Shown here piece after piece: positions 50,494-60,613 of a DNA stretch of 64,000 nt. The translations under genes and the position numbers were made by a program. Origin of the DNA: Moraxellaceae bacterium (GTDB taxonomy: Bacteria; Pseudomonadota; Gammaproteobacteria; Pseudomonadales; Moraxellaceae); NCBI GenBank assembly GCA_029237815.1, contig JAQZBP010000009.1, positions 171,453-235,452 of the forward strand, in the 5' to 3' direction. Numbering within the stretch: the first letter of the stretch is position 1; every line of letters starts with the position of its first letter. Under the pieces are notes generated by a model. It was not told the origin of the DNA. It ran no database searches and saw only the letters and a list, made by a program, of their open reading frames with translations.

Positions 50494-52056
50494 TCAGTCG
50501 TTGAAATAGGCGGCCAGGAACTCCGGGAAAGCCTGCGTGTCCGCCGCTTCCAGCGCTGCCTGCTCGCGCAGGGACGCCGCGGCATCCGCGGCAAAGGCCT
50601 GCGCGGACTCGGGCGGCAATGGCCGCGCCCGGAAGTGCTGCGCCTGCTCCTCCGCGCTGCGTTGGGCGAACTGGAAGAAGGAGCAGCCGTCATCCCTGAG
50701 CTCGCGCACGACCCGGGCCGAGAAGGTGAGCCCGGCGTCGAGCAGCTTGTGCGATTCGCGCTCGATGGCGCGGGAGTATTCGCTGGTGCCATGCGCGGCG
50801 TCGAGCAGCGGCGCGACCTCGGCGAGCTCGGCCATCAGGGCGTTGGCGAGGTCGCGGAAATTCCCGTCCTGCCCGCAAAAATGCAGCATGAGGAAGGGAT
50901 CGCGGCCGCGCTCCACCACCTCCTGCTGGTTCTTCGGCAGGCAGCGGTACTCGGCGTCGGTGAAGGGAGGCGCGCTGCGCAGCAGGCAATGCAGCGCGAA
51001 GACCTCGAGGAAGTGCGCGCTGGTGCTGTCGATGCCGATGGGCTCGAAGGGATTCAGGTCGACGCAGCGCAGTTCCACGTACTCCACGCCGCGGCGCGAC
51101 AGCGCCAGCGTCGGCCGCTCGCCGCGTTGCGTGGTGCGCTTGGGCCGGACGAGGCCGTAGTACTCGTTCTCGATCTGCAGCACGTTGGTGCTGATCTGCT
51201 GGTACTCGCCGGCGGCATCCCTGAGGCCGATGGCCTCGAAGGGCGGATAGGGCGTGCGGATGGCGTGGTTGAGATCGCGCACGTACTCGTCGAGGCCGTT
51301 GTAGGAGACGCGCAGCTCCGACTGCACCGAATTCTGGTAACCCAGCGAACTCATGCGCAGCGATGTCGCATTGGGCAGGTAGAGCGTCCCCTCGCCACAA
51401 TTCAGCAGGCGATGCTCGCGGCCGCGCAGGAAACTGGCGCACACCGCCGGGCTCGCGCCGAGCAGGTAGAGCAGCAGCCAGCTCTGGCGCTGGAAGTTGC
51501 GTACCAGGCCGAAGTATTTCTCGGAGCGGAAATCCACCAGGGAGCGCGTGTCGCCCTCCTGCTCCTTCCAGCGCTGGAAGAACTCGTCGGGGAAGGACAG
51601 GTTGTAGTGGATGCCGGCGATGGTCTGCATCTTGCGCCCGTAGCGCACGCCGAGGCCGCGGCGATACAGCGTCTTCATGCGGCCGATATTGGACGTTCCG
51701 TACTGTGCCAGCGGGATGTTGTCGTCTTCGCCCAGCACGCAGGGCATGGAGTTCACCCAGAGCCGTTCTTCGCCGAGCTGCGAATAGACGAAGCGGTGGA
51801 TGTCGTCGAGGAAGCCCAGCGTCTCGGCGATGGATCCGGTGGCGGGCGTGATCAGCTCCACCAGGGCCTCGGAATAGTCGGTGGTGATCCATGGATGCGT
51901 CAGCGCCGAGCCCAGCGCCACGGGGTGCGGCGATTGCGCCAGCGTGCCGTCCGGATTGACGCGCAGCGACTCCTTCTCGAGGCCGCGCCGCATGCCGCGC
52001 AGGGTGGTGGCAGAAGGCGCCAGCCAGGTCAGGGATTGATGCAGGGTGGCATCCAC
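50494..52056 (-). CDS. gshA: Glutamate-cysteine ligase
   Basis: A 520-aa gamma-proteobacterial GshA (type 1), first and limiting step of glutathione synthesis. Blocks: RRGLEKESLRVNPDGTLAQSPHP, GSALTHPWITTDYSEALVELITP, CVLGEDDNIPLAQYGTSNIG, MQTIAGIHYNLSFP and the metal/glutamate site YVELRCVDLNPFEPIG. GTG 52056 has GAGGAG 8 bp upstream; ATG 52095 (13 residues longer) has no good site and is the alternative. Followed in the same order by genes known near gshA in Pseudomonas (thioesterase, tex, amgRS). gshB is not in the window. Confidence 0.96.
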   Translation of the reverse strand: MDATLHQSLTWLAPSATTLRGMRRGLEKESLRVNPDGTLAQSPHPVALGSALTHPWITTDYSEALVELITPATGSIAETLGFLDDIHRFVYSQLGEERLWVNSMPCVLGEDDNIPLAQYGTSNIGRMKTLYRRGLGVRYGRKMQTIAGIHYNLSFPDEFFQRWKEQEGDTRSLVDFRSEKYFGLVRNFQRQSWLLLYLLGASPAVCASFLRGREHRLLNCGEGTLYLPNATSLRMSSLGYQNSVQSELRVSYNGLDEYVRDLNHAIRTPYPPFEAIGLRDAAGEYQQISTNVLQIENEYYGLVRPKRTTQRGERPTLALSRRGVEYVELRCVDLNPFEPIGIDSTSAHFLEVFALHCLLRSAPPFTDAEYRCLPKNQQEVVERGRDPFLMLHFCGQDGNFRDLANALMAELAEVAPLLDAAHGTSEYSRAIERESHKLLDAGLTFSARVVRELRDDGCSFFQFAQRSAEEQAQHFRARPLPPESAQAFAADAAASLREQAALEAADTQAFPEFLAAYFND

Positions 52057-52145
52057 AAGCGACTCCTCAACGAATTTCCATTTGTCGCCGGGCACCCCCG
52101 GCGGGACGACAGGGCGGGGCCCGTGAATTACGGGCCGAATCCCGA

Positions 52146-52550
52146 CTACGCGTCGTTCTTCCAGATGGCGAAAGTGCCGGTGGCCTTGGCGACGAGCTTG
52201 CCGCCCGCGGTCACCTCGGCGTCCAGCACGGCCGTGCGACGGCCGCGATGGATGACCCGGGCCGTGCAGCGGATGACGCCTTCGCGCACGGGGCGGATGT
52301 AATTGGTCTTGGCTTCCAGCGTCGCGGCGAGCTCATCGATGTCGAGCAGGGAATAGATCGCCGCGCCCATGGCGCAGTCCACGAGCGCGAAGGCCGCGCC
52401 GCCGTGGAAGCCGCCCACCACATTGTGCAGGTGCTCGGCCATGTCCACCTCGGTGGTGCACACGCCGTCCTCCACGCTCAGGTAGCGGATGCCGAGATGG
52501 CGGCTGAAGCGCGAGCCTTCGTCGCGCAGGATGTGGGCCTTGTGTTTCAC
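52146..52550 (-). CDS. PaaI-type hotdog thioesterase
   Basis: A 134-aa PaaI/YdiI-like acyl-CoA thioesterase: FSRHLGIRYLSVEDGVCTTEVDM, HNVVGGFHGGAAFALVDCAMGAAIYS (active-site helix with HGG and Asp), ATLEAKTNYIRPVREGVIRCTARVIHRGRRTAVLDAEV. GTG 52550 has GGAG upstream; the TTG at 52598 adds 16 unconserved residues. Same strand as gshA, 89 bp upstream of it. Substrate unknown. Confidence 0.9.
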   Translation of the reverse strand: MKHKAHILRDEGSRFSRHLGIRYLSVEDGVCTTEVDMAEHLHNVVGGFHGGAAFALVDCAMGAAIYSLLDIDELAATLEAKTNYIRPVREGVIRCTARVIHRGRRTAVLDAEVTAGGKLVAKATGTFAIWKNDA

Positions 52551-52652
52551 GGTAGGGACTCCGCCATAACGCCAGGGCAGGGCCGGCGAGCTTAGCAAAA
52601 AAGCGGTTCGATGGCGCTTGGGCTACAGTGGTCGGGAGCACGGGAGGAAACC

Positions 52653-52964
52653 ATGCAAGCTCTGCGACTTTTATGGCTTGTCCTGCCGCTCGCGGCCTGC
52701 CAGGCGAGGTCGCCCATGGTCGATGCCAGCCAGTACGTCTGTCCCGACGGGCAGGTTCTGCGCGCCGGCGTGACCGGCGACCAGCGCCTGCTGCGCCTGA
52801 CCGTGGCCGGGCGCACCTACACGCTGCGCCAGCAGCAGGACGGCTACAGCAACGGCCATTTCACCGCCCGACGGGACGACCTCTTCCTGCGCCTGCACCG
52901 GGCGGGCGACCTGCTGCCCCGGCACTGCCGCCTGGTGATCGACGCCAGCCACCCGGGCCCCTGA
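52653..52964 (+). CDS. MliC-like small lipoprotein (putative lysozyme inhibitor)
   Basis: A 103-aa lipoprotein with lipobox LAAC (Cys16). The mature 85 residues follow the MliC pattern: YVCPDGQVLRAGVTG, RLTVAGRTYTLRQQQDGYSNGHF, LFLRLHRAGDLLPRHCRL with two cysteines at each end. MliC inhibits c-type lysozyme. The SxxGxxY loop is here GYSNGHF, so inhibition is uncertain. ATG 52653 has GGGAGGAAA upstream. Divergent from the thioesterase gene; ends before a weak hairpin. Confidence 0.72.
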   Translation: MQALRLLWLVLPLAACQARSPMVDASQYVCPDGQVLRAGVTGDQRLLRLTVAGRTYTLRQQQDGYSNGHFTARRDDLFLRLHRAGDLLPRHCRLVIDASHPGP

Positions 52965-53002
52965 GTTCCCCTCCCGCGACCACGCCCTCGCCCGACAAAG
53001 AA

Positions 53003-53037
53003 AAAGCCCGGAGCAGCACTCGCCGCCCCGGGCCTTT
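53003..53037. terminator. Possible terminator between MliC-like gene and tex
   Basis: GCCCGG (53006-53011) / CCGGGC (53028-53033) with a 16-nt loop, A5 before and TTT after. Long loop, so modest. Confidence 0.5.
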
Positions 53038-53064
53038 CCCTTGCAGGCCGATGTCGCCGCGACG

Positions 53065-55371
53065 TTATTTTTTCACGCCCGCCTTCATCAGCAGGCTGCC
53101 GAGACTGCCGGTCCTGGCCGGCGCCTCGTCACCGAAGCTGCGCTTGCTGGTGACCTGGTCCTGGCGACCGCCGGGCTTGCCTTCGCCCTTGCGCGCCGGG
53201 GCCGGTGTCTCGTCCAGGCGCATGGTGAGGCCGATGCGCGCGCGCGCCACGTCCACCTCCATCACCTTCACCTTGACCACGTCGCCGGCGCGCACGACCT
53301 CGCGCGGATCCTTCACGTACTTGGTGGAGAGCGCCGAGATGTGCACGAGGCCGTCCTGGTGCACGCCAATGTCGACGAAGGCGCCGAAGGCCGCGACGTT
53401 GGTCACGACGCCCTCCAGGATCATGCCGGGCTTCAGGTCCTTGATCTCGGTGACGCCGTCCTGGAAGGTCGCGGTCTTGAACTCGGGGCGCGGATCGCGG
53501 CCCGGCTTTTCCAGCTCCTTCAGGATGTCGGTGACGGTGGGCAGGCCGAACTTGTCGTCGACGTACTCGGCGGCGTTCACGGCCTTGAGAAAACGCGCGT
53601 CGCCCAGCAGTTCGCGGATGTCCTTCGCCGATTTCGCCGCGATCTTCTGCACGACCGGATAGGACTCGGGGTGCACGGCGCTGGCGTCCAGCGGATTCTC
53701 GCCATTCATGATGCGCAGGAAGCCGGCGGCCTGCTCGAAGGTCTTGTCGCCGAGGCGCGGCACCTTCTTCAGGTCGTCGCGGCTGCGGAAAGCGCCATTG
53801 CTGTCGCGGTAGCTGACGATGTTCTGCGCGATGGTCGTATTGAGACCGGCAATGCGCGCCAGCAGCGCCGTCGAGGCGGTGTTCACGTCCACGCCCACGG
53901 CGTTCACGCAGTCTTCCACCACGGCCTCCAGCGAGCGCGCCAGGCGCACCTGGTTGACGTCGTGCTGATACTGGCCGACGCCGATGGATTTCGGATCGAT
54001 CTTCACGAGCTCGGCGAGCGGATCCTGCAGGCGGCGCGCAATCGACACCGCGCCGCGGTAGGACACGTCGAGGTCGGGGAATTCCGCCGCGGCCAGCGCG
54101 GAGGCGGAGTACACCGAGGCGCCCGCCTCGCTCACCACGATCTTCGTCATCTTGAGCTCGGGATGCTTCTTGATGAGCTCGGCGGCCAGCTTGTCGGTTT
54201 CGCGCGAGGCAGTGCCGTTGCCGATGGCGATGAGGTCGACGTTATGGCGCTGGCACAGAATGGCCAGCACGGCGATGGACTGGTCCCACTGGTTCTTGGG
54301 CTCGTGCGGGAAGATCACGCCGTGGTCGACGAGCTTGCCGGTGTTGTCCACGACGGCGACCTTGACGCCGGTGCGCAGGCCGGGGTCCAGGCCGAGCGTC
54401 GCGCGCGGGCCGGCAGGCGCGGCCATCAGCAGGTCCTTCAGGTTGTGCGCGAAGACCTTGATGGCTTCTTCTTCCGAGCGCTCCTTGAGGTCGCCCAGCA
54501 GGTCGGTCTCGAGATGGGTGAGCAGCTTCACCCGCCAGGTCCAGCGCACGACTTCGGCCAGCCAGGCATCGGCGGGACGGCCTTCGTTCCTGATGCCGGC
54601 GTGGGCGGCGATCATGCCCTCGGCCGGATGCGGCATGCCCTCTTCCTGGTTGGGCATGACCAGCGCCAGCGCCAGGATGCCTTCGTTGCGACCACGGAAC
54701 ATGGCGAGCGCACGGTGCGAGGGCACGGCGCTGAGCGGCTCGTGGTGATCGAAGTAATCGCGGAACTTGGCGCCCTCGTTCTCCTTGCCCGGAATCACCT
54801 TGGCCGCCATCTCCGCGTTCTCGACCAGGAAGCGGCGCAGGCGCGCCAGCAGGTCGGCGTTTTCGGCAAAGCGCTCCATCAGGATGTGCTTGGCGCCATC
54901 GAGTACGGCCTTGGTGTCGGCGTAGTTCTTCTCGGCGTTGAGGAATTTCGGCGCTTCGGTTTCCGGCGTCAGCATCGGGTCGGCGAGCAGCGCATCGGCG
55001 AGCGGCTCGAGGCCGGCTTCGCGCGCCAGCATGCCCTTGGTGACGCGGCGCGGCTTGTAGGGCAGGTAGAGGTCTTCCAGGCGGGCCTTGGTGTCGGCCT
55101 CGAGGAGCTGCGATTTCAGCTCCGGCGTGAGCTTGCCCTGCTCCTCGATGCTTTTCAGGATGGCGGCGCGGCGCTCTTCCATCTCGCGCAGGTAGCCGAG
55201 GCGCTCTTCCAGGTTGCGCAGCTGGGTGTCGTCCAGGCCTTCGGTGGCTTCCTTGCGGTAACGCGAGATGAAGGGGACGGTGGCGCCCCCGTCGAGCAGG
55301 GAGACGGCGGCCTCGACCTGCTGCGGACGCACATTCAGTTCGGTGGCAATGGTCCTGATGATGGACAGCAT
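53065..55371 (-). CDS. tex: Tex RNA-binding transcription accessory protein
   Basis: A 768-aa Tex protein: N-terminal helical Tex domain ([24 protein letters not shown]), YqgF-like RNase-fold (about 320-450, [19 protein letters not shown]), helix-hairpin-helix (about 490-560, [16 protein letters not shown]), and a C-terminal S1 domain (about 650-725, [29 protein letters not shown]). It binds nucleic acid; a role in transcription fidelity and toxin expression is known. The family's eukaryotic relative is Spt6. ATG 55371; minus strand with gshA and the thioesterase, but separated by the plus-strand MliC-like gene. Confidence 0.97.
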   Translation of the reverse strand: MLSIIRTIATELNVRPQQVEAAVSLLDGGATVPFISRYRKEATEGLDDTQLRNLEERLGYLREMEERRAAILKSIEEQGKLTPELKSQLLEADTKARLEDLYLPYKPRRVTKGMLAREAGLEPLADALLADPMLTPETEAPKFLNAEKNYADTKAVLDGAKHILMERFAENADLLARLRRFLVENAEMAAKVIPGKENEGAKFRDYFDHHEPLSAVPSHRALAMFRGRNEGILALALVMPNQEEGMPHPAEGMIAAHAGIRNEGRPADAWLAEVVRWTWRVKLLTHLETDLLGDLKERSEEEAIKVFAHNLKDLLMAAPAGPRATLGLDPGLRTGVKVAVVDNTGKLVDHGVIFPHEPKNQWDQSIAVLAILCQRHNVDLIAIGNGTASRETDKLAAELIKKHPELKMTKIVVSEAGASVYSASALAAAEFPDLDVSYRGAVSIARRLQDPLAELVKIDPKSIGVGQYQHDVNQVRLARSLEAVVEDCVNAVGVDVNTASTALLARIAGLNTTIAQNIVSYRDSNGAFRSRDDLKKVPRLGDKTFEQAAGFLRIMNGENPLDASAVHPESYPVVQKIAAKSAKDIRELLGDARFLKAVNAAEYVDDKFGLPTVTDILKELEKPGRDPRPEFKTATFQDGVTEIKDLKPGMILEGVVTNVAAFGAFVDIGVHQDGLVHISALSTKYVKDPREVVRAGDVVKVKVMEVDVARARIGLTMRLDETPAPARKGEGKPGGRQDQVTSKRSFGDEAPARTGSLGSLLMKAGVKK

Positions 55372-55728
55372 GGATACAACTCCGGAAATAACGGGTTAAC
55401 CGTCCCGCCAGATCAGGCATCAGCCCAACGGCTCCATCTCAAGTCGGACTGAAGCCCGACCCATGGCTGCCAGCCTGGCGGGCCGGGGTGATGCACTGCG
55501 ACGGAGTGACGGTGTGGAACGGGGAGAGCGGGAAAGGCCGCCATCATATCGGCGGTATTTTCTCCCCGGCAGTCTTGAATTTGCGCCGCGGTTCGCCGTA
55601 GGCACCGCCCGGCCTCCGCCGTGGCGCGCCAGGGACGACATGACTCCGGGAAATTCCGCACGCGCGCCCGTAGAATCCCGCTGCCATATTGCTCACGACC
55701 ACCCCGCTGCCACGGAAATGATCCGACC
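55372..55728. other. Divergent intergenic region tex / chrA
   Basis: 357 bp without a supported gene. ACGGGTTAACCGT (55391-55403), a near-perfect palindrome, lies 20 bp before the tex start; it may be chance. No consensus promoter pair seen. Confidence 0.45.
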
Positions 55729-57048
55729 ATGCCCACGCCTGCTCCCGTTTCCTTTCGCGAGGCCCTCAAGTTCTGGTGGAAGCTGGGCTGGGTCAGCTTC
55801 GGCGGCCCGGCCGGGCAGATCGCCATCATGCATGAGGAGCTGGTGACCCGGCGTCGCTGGATCTCCGAGAAACGCTTCCTGCACGCCCTCAACTACTGCA
55901 TGGTGCTGCCGGGGCCGGAGGCGCAACAGCTCGCCACCTACATCGGCTGGCTGATGCACGGCACCCGTGGCGGCATTGCCGCTGGTGCGCTCTTCGTTTT
56001 GCCCTCGCTCTTCATCCTCATTGCGCTCAGCTGGATTTACCTGGCCTTCGGACATCTGCCGGCGCTGGCCGCCGTGCTGTGGGGCATCAAGCCGGCGGTG
56101 GTGGCCATCGTATTGGCGGCGGCCTGGCGCATCGGCAAGCGCGCCCTGAAGAATTCCCTGCTGTGGGGACTAGCCGGCCTGTCCTTCCTCTGCCTCAGCG
56201 TCCTGCAGCTGCCATTTCCGGCCATCGTGCTGGGCGCCGCCGTGATTGGCGCCCTGGGGGGCCGCGCCCGTCCGGACCTCTTCAAGGCCGGCGGCGGCCA
56301 CAGCGCCGGCCAGGCGCCCCATGCGCCTGCCCTGATCGACGACACCACACCAACACCGCCACATGCCCAACCCGGCCGCGGCGCACTTGCCCGCCACTTA
56401 CTGGCAGGCCTGGGCCTGGGTGGTGGTGTACTGGCCCTGCTGTTTCTGGTGCAACAGGGCACCGGCCTGCTGCCGGACCTGGCCCTGTTCTTCACCCAGG
56501 CAGCGCTGCTGACCTTCGGCGGCGCCTACGCGGTGCTGCCCTACGTGACGCAGGCGGCCGTCGGCCACTACGCCTGGCTGACCACCCACCAGATGATGGA
56601 CGGCCTCGCCCTCGGCGAAACCACGCCGGGACCGCTGATCATGATCGTGGCCTTCGTCGGCTTCGTGGCGGGCTGGGCCCACGATCCGCTATGGGCCGTG
56701 GCCGGGGCCTGTGTCGCCACCTTCTTCACCTTCCTGCCGTCCTTCCTCTTCATCCTGGTGGGGGGCCCGCTGGTGGAGGCCACGCACGACGAGATGCGCC
56801 TGACCGCCCCGCTGACGGCGATCACCGCGGCCGTGGTCGGCGTGATCGTCAGCCTGGCGCTGTTCTTTGGCGTGCATGTGCTCTGGCCGCAGGGATTCGC
56901 CGTGGGGCAGATGCCGGACTGGGCGGCGCTCGTCATTGCAACGGCGGCACTGGTCGCGCTGGTCCGCTTCGAGGCGAACATCATCCGGCTGATCGCCGCC
57001 TGCGCCGCGGCCGGCCTGGCCTGGAAGCTGCTGCCCGGCCTGTTCTAG
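55729..57048 (+). CDS. chrA: Chromate transporter ChrA (bidomain)
   Basis: A 439-aa CHR-family protein with two homologous CHR domains (about 10-195 and 235-430) and 10-12 TM segments. Domain 1: FWWKLGWVSFGGPAGQIAIMHEELVTRRRWIS and NYCMVLPGPEAQQLATYIGW. Domain 2: FTQAALLTFGGAYAVLPYV and DGLALGETTPGPLIMIVAFVGF. The FGG and PGP motifs of chromate efflux pumps are present in both. Chromate/sulfate antiport is the family activity. Start ATG 55729; longer frames lack conservation. The linker 205-235 is Pro/His-rich. It sits between tex and amgR, where other genomes usually have no transporter. Confidence 0.92.
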   Translation: MPTPAPVSFREALKFWWKLGWVSFGGPAGQIAIMHEELVTRRRWISEKRFLHALNYCMVLPGPEAQQLATYIGWLMHGTRGGIAAGALFVLPSLFILIALSWIYLAFGHLPALAAVLWGIKPAVVAIVLAAAWRIGKRALKNSLLWGLAGLSFLCLSVLQLPFPAIVLGAAVIGALGGRARPDLFKAGGGHSAGQAPHAPALIDDTTPTPPHAQPGRGALARHLLAGLGLGGGVLALLFLVQQGTGLLPDLALFFTQAALLTFGGAYAVLPYVTQAAVGHYAWLTTHQMMDGLALGETTPGPLIMIVAFVGFVAGWAHDPLWAVAGACVATFFTFLPSFLFILVGGPLVEATHDEMRLTAPLTAITAAVVGVIVSLALFFGVHVLWPQGFAVGQMPDWAALVIATAALVALVRFEANIIRLIAACAAAGLAWKLLPGLF

Positions 57049-57258
57049 GGCGGGCGGTATTGCGCCGCCGCGCCGGCGGCCGGCAGGGGCTCGATACCTG
57101 ATGCGCAGTACCTGCCCGGGCGGGGCGAGGCAAGCATCGAAGGGGTAGTGCGCGTCCCACCCGATGCGCGCTGCCGTCAGCGCCGCCTTCACGACGGCGG
57201 AATCCCAAATACCGGGAGTGCTGCTACCATGCGGCATCCTCGTCTGTCGCCAACGCCC

Positions 57259-58011
57259 ATGGACACTGCCGAAACCAAACACGACCCGCACGCCGACGCC
57301 AGCCAGACCCGCATCCTGGTGGTCGACGACGATGTGCGCCTGCGCAACCTGCTGCAGCGCTTCCTGGAAGAACAGGGCTACACCGTCCGCGCCGTGCCTG
57401 ACGCCGTGCAGATGGACCGCCTGCTCGGCCGCGAGCTCTTCGCGCTGATGGTGCTGGACCTGATGCTCCCCGGCGAGGACGGCATGGCCATCTGCCGTCG
57501 CCTGCGCGAGGCCGGCAACAACCTGCCCATCGTCATGCTCACCGCCAAGGGCGCCGATGCCGACCGCATTTCCGGCCTCGAGGCCGGCGCCGACGACTAT
57601 CTACCCAAGCCCTTCAATCCGCAGGAACTGCTGGCCCGCATCAAGGCCGTGCTGCGCCGCCAGCAGCGCGAGCTGCCGGGCGCGCCCTCGCAGGTCGCCG
57701 AGAAGGTGAAGTTCGGCCCCTGGGTACTCGACCTTTCCACACGCCAGCTCACTCGCGACGGCAAGGACGTGCCGCTCACCACCGGCGAATTCGCCGTACT
57801 GAAAGCGCTGGTGCAGCACCCGCGCGAGCCGCTTACGCGCGACAAGCTGATGAACCTCGCGCGCGGCCGCGAGTGGGGCGCCATGGAGCGCTCCATCGAC
57901 GTGCAGGTCTCGCGCCTGCGCCGACTGATCGAGGACAACCCCGCCAAGGCCCGCTACATCCAGACGGTGTGGGGCGTGGGGTATGTCTTCGTGCCGGATG
58001 GCGCCGCGTGA
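57259..58011 (+). CDS. amgR: OmpR-family response regulator (AmgR-like)
   Basis: A 250-aa regulator: receiver (17-130) with acidic cluster Asp23-25, phosphoacceptor Asp67 (LVLDLMLPGEDG-type), MLTAKGADADRI and LPKPFN; winged-helix C-terminus (about 150-245) with LTTGEFAVLKALVQHPREPLTRDKL and RSIDVQVSRLRRLIE. Reads as the OmpR/AmgR branch. ATG 57259 is used; ATG 57229, with GGGAG upstream, would add 10 residues. Kinase follows 44 bp downstream. In Pseudomonas AmgRS responds to membrane stress such as aminoglycosides; here that is inference from order after tex. Confidence 0.92.
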   Translation: MDTAETKHDPHADASQTRILVVDDDVRLRNLLQRFLEEQGYTVRAVPDAVQMDRLLGRELFALMVLDLMLPGEDGMAICRRLREAGNNLPIVMLTAKGADADRISGLEAGADDYLPKPFNPQELLARIKAVLRRQQRELPGAPSQVAEKVKFGPWVLDLSTRQLTRDGKDVPLTTGEFAVLKALVQHPREPLTRDKLMNLARGREWGAMERSIDVQVSRLRRLIEDNPAKARYIQTVWGVGYVFVPDGAA

Positions 58012-58054
58012 CGGCGCCGTATCTCCATTCCATTTTTCCTGAAGGCCTGCACCG

Positions 58055-59401
58055 GTGATCCGCTTCAACAAACTCCTCAACCGCCTGAAACCGCGCTCCG
58101 CCGCCTGGCGCACCACGCTCGTCATCGGCATCGTGGTCGTGACCGGCCAATACCTCTCGATTGCGTTCTTCTGGAGCAACCTCTACCTGCCGGAGTTGCG
58201 CCAGCACGCGCACTACACCGCCATCCAGCTCCGCCTGCTGCGCAATGCGGAGCAACAGGCGCCGCGTAACGCGCAGGCGCTGGAAGTCAGCAACTGGGTG
58301 CGCGACGCCAGCGGCATCGAAATCGTGCGTGACCCGAAACAGTTTCCGAACATCACCGACAAGCCCTTCGCGGAGATATTCACCGATGTCTTCGAGCGCC
58401 AGCTCCGCCAGGAGCTGAACGAGCCGGTGGAGGTCTACTTCAAGTTCAAGCCGGTGCCGGTGGCATGGATCTATGTACCCTCGATGAAGGACGTGTGGGT
58501 GCGCGAGCCGCTGCTGTTTTTCGCGCAGTACAACCCCTTCATCATCATCGCCTGGGTGATCGGCGTGCCGCTGCTCGCCATCACCGCCATCGTGGTGCTG
58601 GTGCGGCAGCTCAACCGTCCGCTGAAGCGCCTGCAGCTCGCGGCGCTGCGCGTCGGCAAGGGCCAGCACTCGACGCAGCTCGACACGCAGAGCGGCCCCA
58701 TGGAGATCCGCGCCGTGAACCGCGCCTTCAACCAGATGACGCGCGAGATCCAGCAGGCCGCCAAGGAGCGCGCCTTCATGCTGGCCGGCATCTCGCACGA
58801 CCTGCGCACGCCGCTGACCCGCCTGCGCCTCACGGCCGAGCTGATGAAGGACCGCGAGTCCGCGGAGGGCATGGTGCTCGACATCGAGGACATGGACGCC
58901 ATCCTCGACCAGTTCATCGCCTACATGCGCGACGGCTCCGACGAAGCCGTGGAAACCGCCAACCTCAACCTGCTGATCTCCGAGATCGTGGCGCAGGTGT
59001 CGCACCATGCCGAAGTGGAGTTCATCAAGGACGAGCTGCCCGACATGCCCATGAAGCGGCTCTCGCTGAAGCGCATGCTGGACAACCTGGTGAGCAATGG
59101 CCTGCGCTACGGCGGTGCCCCGTTGCACATCCGCACCGAGCACAACACGGCGGAAAAGACGGTGACGCTGACCGTGCGCGACCATGGCCCCGGCATCGAC
59201 GAGAAGGAGCTGCCCAGCCTGCTGCAGCCGTTTGTGCGGGGCGAAACCGCGCGCACCTCACAGGGCTCCGGCCTCGGCCTTGCCATCGTGGCGCGCATCG
59301 TGAAGATGCATAACGGCAAGCTGGACATCCAGAACCACCCCGAGGGCGGGCTGCTGGCCAGGATCGTGTTGCCGCTCAACCGGCGTCCGGGCAAGGCCTG
59401 A
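58055..59401 (+). CDS. amgS: EnvZ/AmgS-type sensor histidine kinase
   Basis: A 448-aa kinase: TM1 (about 25-45), periplasmic domain of ~115 residues, TM2 (about 155-180), HAMP, HisKA with His248 (MLAGISHDLRTPLTRLRL), and HATPase with DNLVSNGLRYG, DHGPGI and GSGLGLAIV. The layout matches EnvZ. GTG start at 58055. Cognate of the upstream regulator gene. Ends at a strong hairpin (59420), with hslO convergent beyond it. Confidence 0.94.
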   Translation: MIRFNKLLNRLKPRSAAWRTTLVIGIVVVTGQYLSIAFFWSNLYLPELRQHAHYTAIQLRLLRNAEQQAPRNAQALEVSNWVRDASGIEIVRDPKQFPNITDKPFAEIFTDVFERQLRQELNEPVEVYFKFKPVPVAWIYVPSMKDVWVREPLLFFAQYNPFIIIAWVIGVPLLAITAIVVLVRQLNRPLKRLQLAALRVGKGQHSTQLDTQSGPMEIRAVNRAFNQMTREIQQAAKERAFMLAGISHDLRTPLTRLRLTAELMKDRESAEGMVLDIEDMDAILDQFIAYMRDGSDEAVETANLNLLISEIVAQVSHHAEVEFIKDELPDMPMKRLSLKRMLDNLVSNGLRYGGAPLHIRTEHNTAEKTVTLTVRDHGPGIDEKELPSLLQPFVRGETARTSQGSGLGLAIVARIVKMHNGKLDIQNHPEGGLLARIVLPLNRRPGKA

Positions 59402-59419
59402 GGGCCGCGTTGCTGCAAA

Positions 59420-59450
59420 ATAAAAAAGCCGGCGATGCCGGCTTTTTTAT
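59420..59450. terminator. Bidirectional terminator
   Basis: GCCGGC (59428-59433) / GCCGGC (59437-59442), loop GAT, with A6 and T6 flanks. Shared by amgS (+) and convergent hslO (-). Confidence 0.92.
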
Positions 59451-59464
59451 TGCTGTGGTTCACG

Positions 59465-60343
59465 TCAGTGCAGCTGTCCGGTCACCACGGCACCGCCGCG
59501 CAGGAGCTGCTCGACGTCGATGGGGTCGAAGCGGTACTCCTGGTTGCAGAACTGGCAGGCCACCTCGATGGCGCCCTGGTCGGCAATGATGCCGCGCAGC
59601 TCATCCGCACCGAGGGACAGCAACACCCGCTCCGTGCGCTCGCGCGAGCAGCTGCAGTGGAAACTGACCGACTCGCTCTCGTACAGCTCGACGGTCTCCT
59701 CGTGATAGAGGCGATAGAGCAGCTGCGAGGCCGGCAGTGCCAGCAGCTCGTCGTCCGTCACGGTTTCGCTGAGCTGGCAGAGACGCGGCCAGATGTCGGC
59801 ATCCTCGCCCCGGTCGTGGCCCGGCAGCACCTGCAGCAGCAGGCCGGCGGCGCTTTCGTCGTGGGATGCCAGCCAGATCCGGGTCGGCAGCTGCTCGGAC
59901 TGCATGAAGTAGTGCTCGAGGCACTGCGCCAGGGTGCTGCCGTCCAGCGGCACGATGCCCTGGTAGCGCTGGCCCTCCTCGGGGTCGATGGTGATCGCGA
60001 GCTGGGCGTCGGCACCGAAGAGCTGGGCGAGCGACAGCTCGGCCATGTCCTCGGTCCAGTCGTCGGCCACGCTGGCGATGCCGCGCACCTCACGGCGGTG
60101 GTTGCACTCCACCATCAGGGTCTGCAGCGGTCCGTCGCCACGCGCCTGCAAGGTCAGCGAGCCCTGGAACTTGAGCGTGGTGGTGAGCAGGACGCTGGCC
60201 GCCATGGCTTCGGCCAGCAGGCGGGCGACGCGCTCGGGATAGGCGTGGCGGTCCAGCACCTCCTCCACGCTGGTGCCAAGCTGCACCAGCTCGCCGCGGA
60301 CGGGACTGTCGCTGAAATGGAAACGCTGAATGAAATCGGTCAT
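59465..60343 (-). CDS. hslO: Redox-regulated chaperone Hsp33
   Basis: A 292-aa Hsp33. Oxidation of the zinc-bound cysteines switches on its holdase activity. The zinc ligands are Cys230, Cys232 (HCSCSRER), Cys263 and Cys266 (ACQFCNQEY), the CxC...CxxC pattern of the family. N-terminal domain has LLAEAMAASVLLTTTLKFQGSLTLQARGDGPL. Length is as in E. coli. Complements the window's other thiol genes (trxA, gshA, msrA). Confidence 0.97.
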   Translation of the reverse strand: MTDFIQRFHFSDSPVRGELVQLGTSVEEVLDRHAYPERVARLLAEAMAASVLLTTTLKFQGSLTLQARGDGPLQTLMVECNHRREVRGIASVADDWTEDMAELSLAQLFGADAQLAITIDPEEGQRYQGIVPLDGSTLAQCLEHYFMQSEQLPTRIWLASHDESAAGLLLQVLPGHDRGEDADIWPRLCQLSETVTDDELLALPASQLLYRLYHEETVELYESESVSFHCSCSRERTERVLLSLGADELRGIIADQGAIEVACQFCNQEYRFDPIDVEQLLRGGAVVTGQLH

Positions 60344-60613
60344 CGGTACCTCCTGCCGGGCAGTTTAGCAGCCGTTCACTTGCTCCCCAATGCAACATGT
60401 GGAAGCGAGTCCCGGAGGGCGCCGACAGGCGCTGTGACCCTGCTCAAGCCAGCCAGAGATTTGCCTTGACCTCATACATTGGGCCGTTTAGCGTGCCCTC
60501 CAACCCAGGTTCAGCGTCGGTTTTTTCGCACATGATGGTGCGCCGGCGACTGGCATTTCTGCCTGGAATTGCTTTATTTCAATTGTTTACGGAATCCTCG
60601 GGAGGACGCCCGC

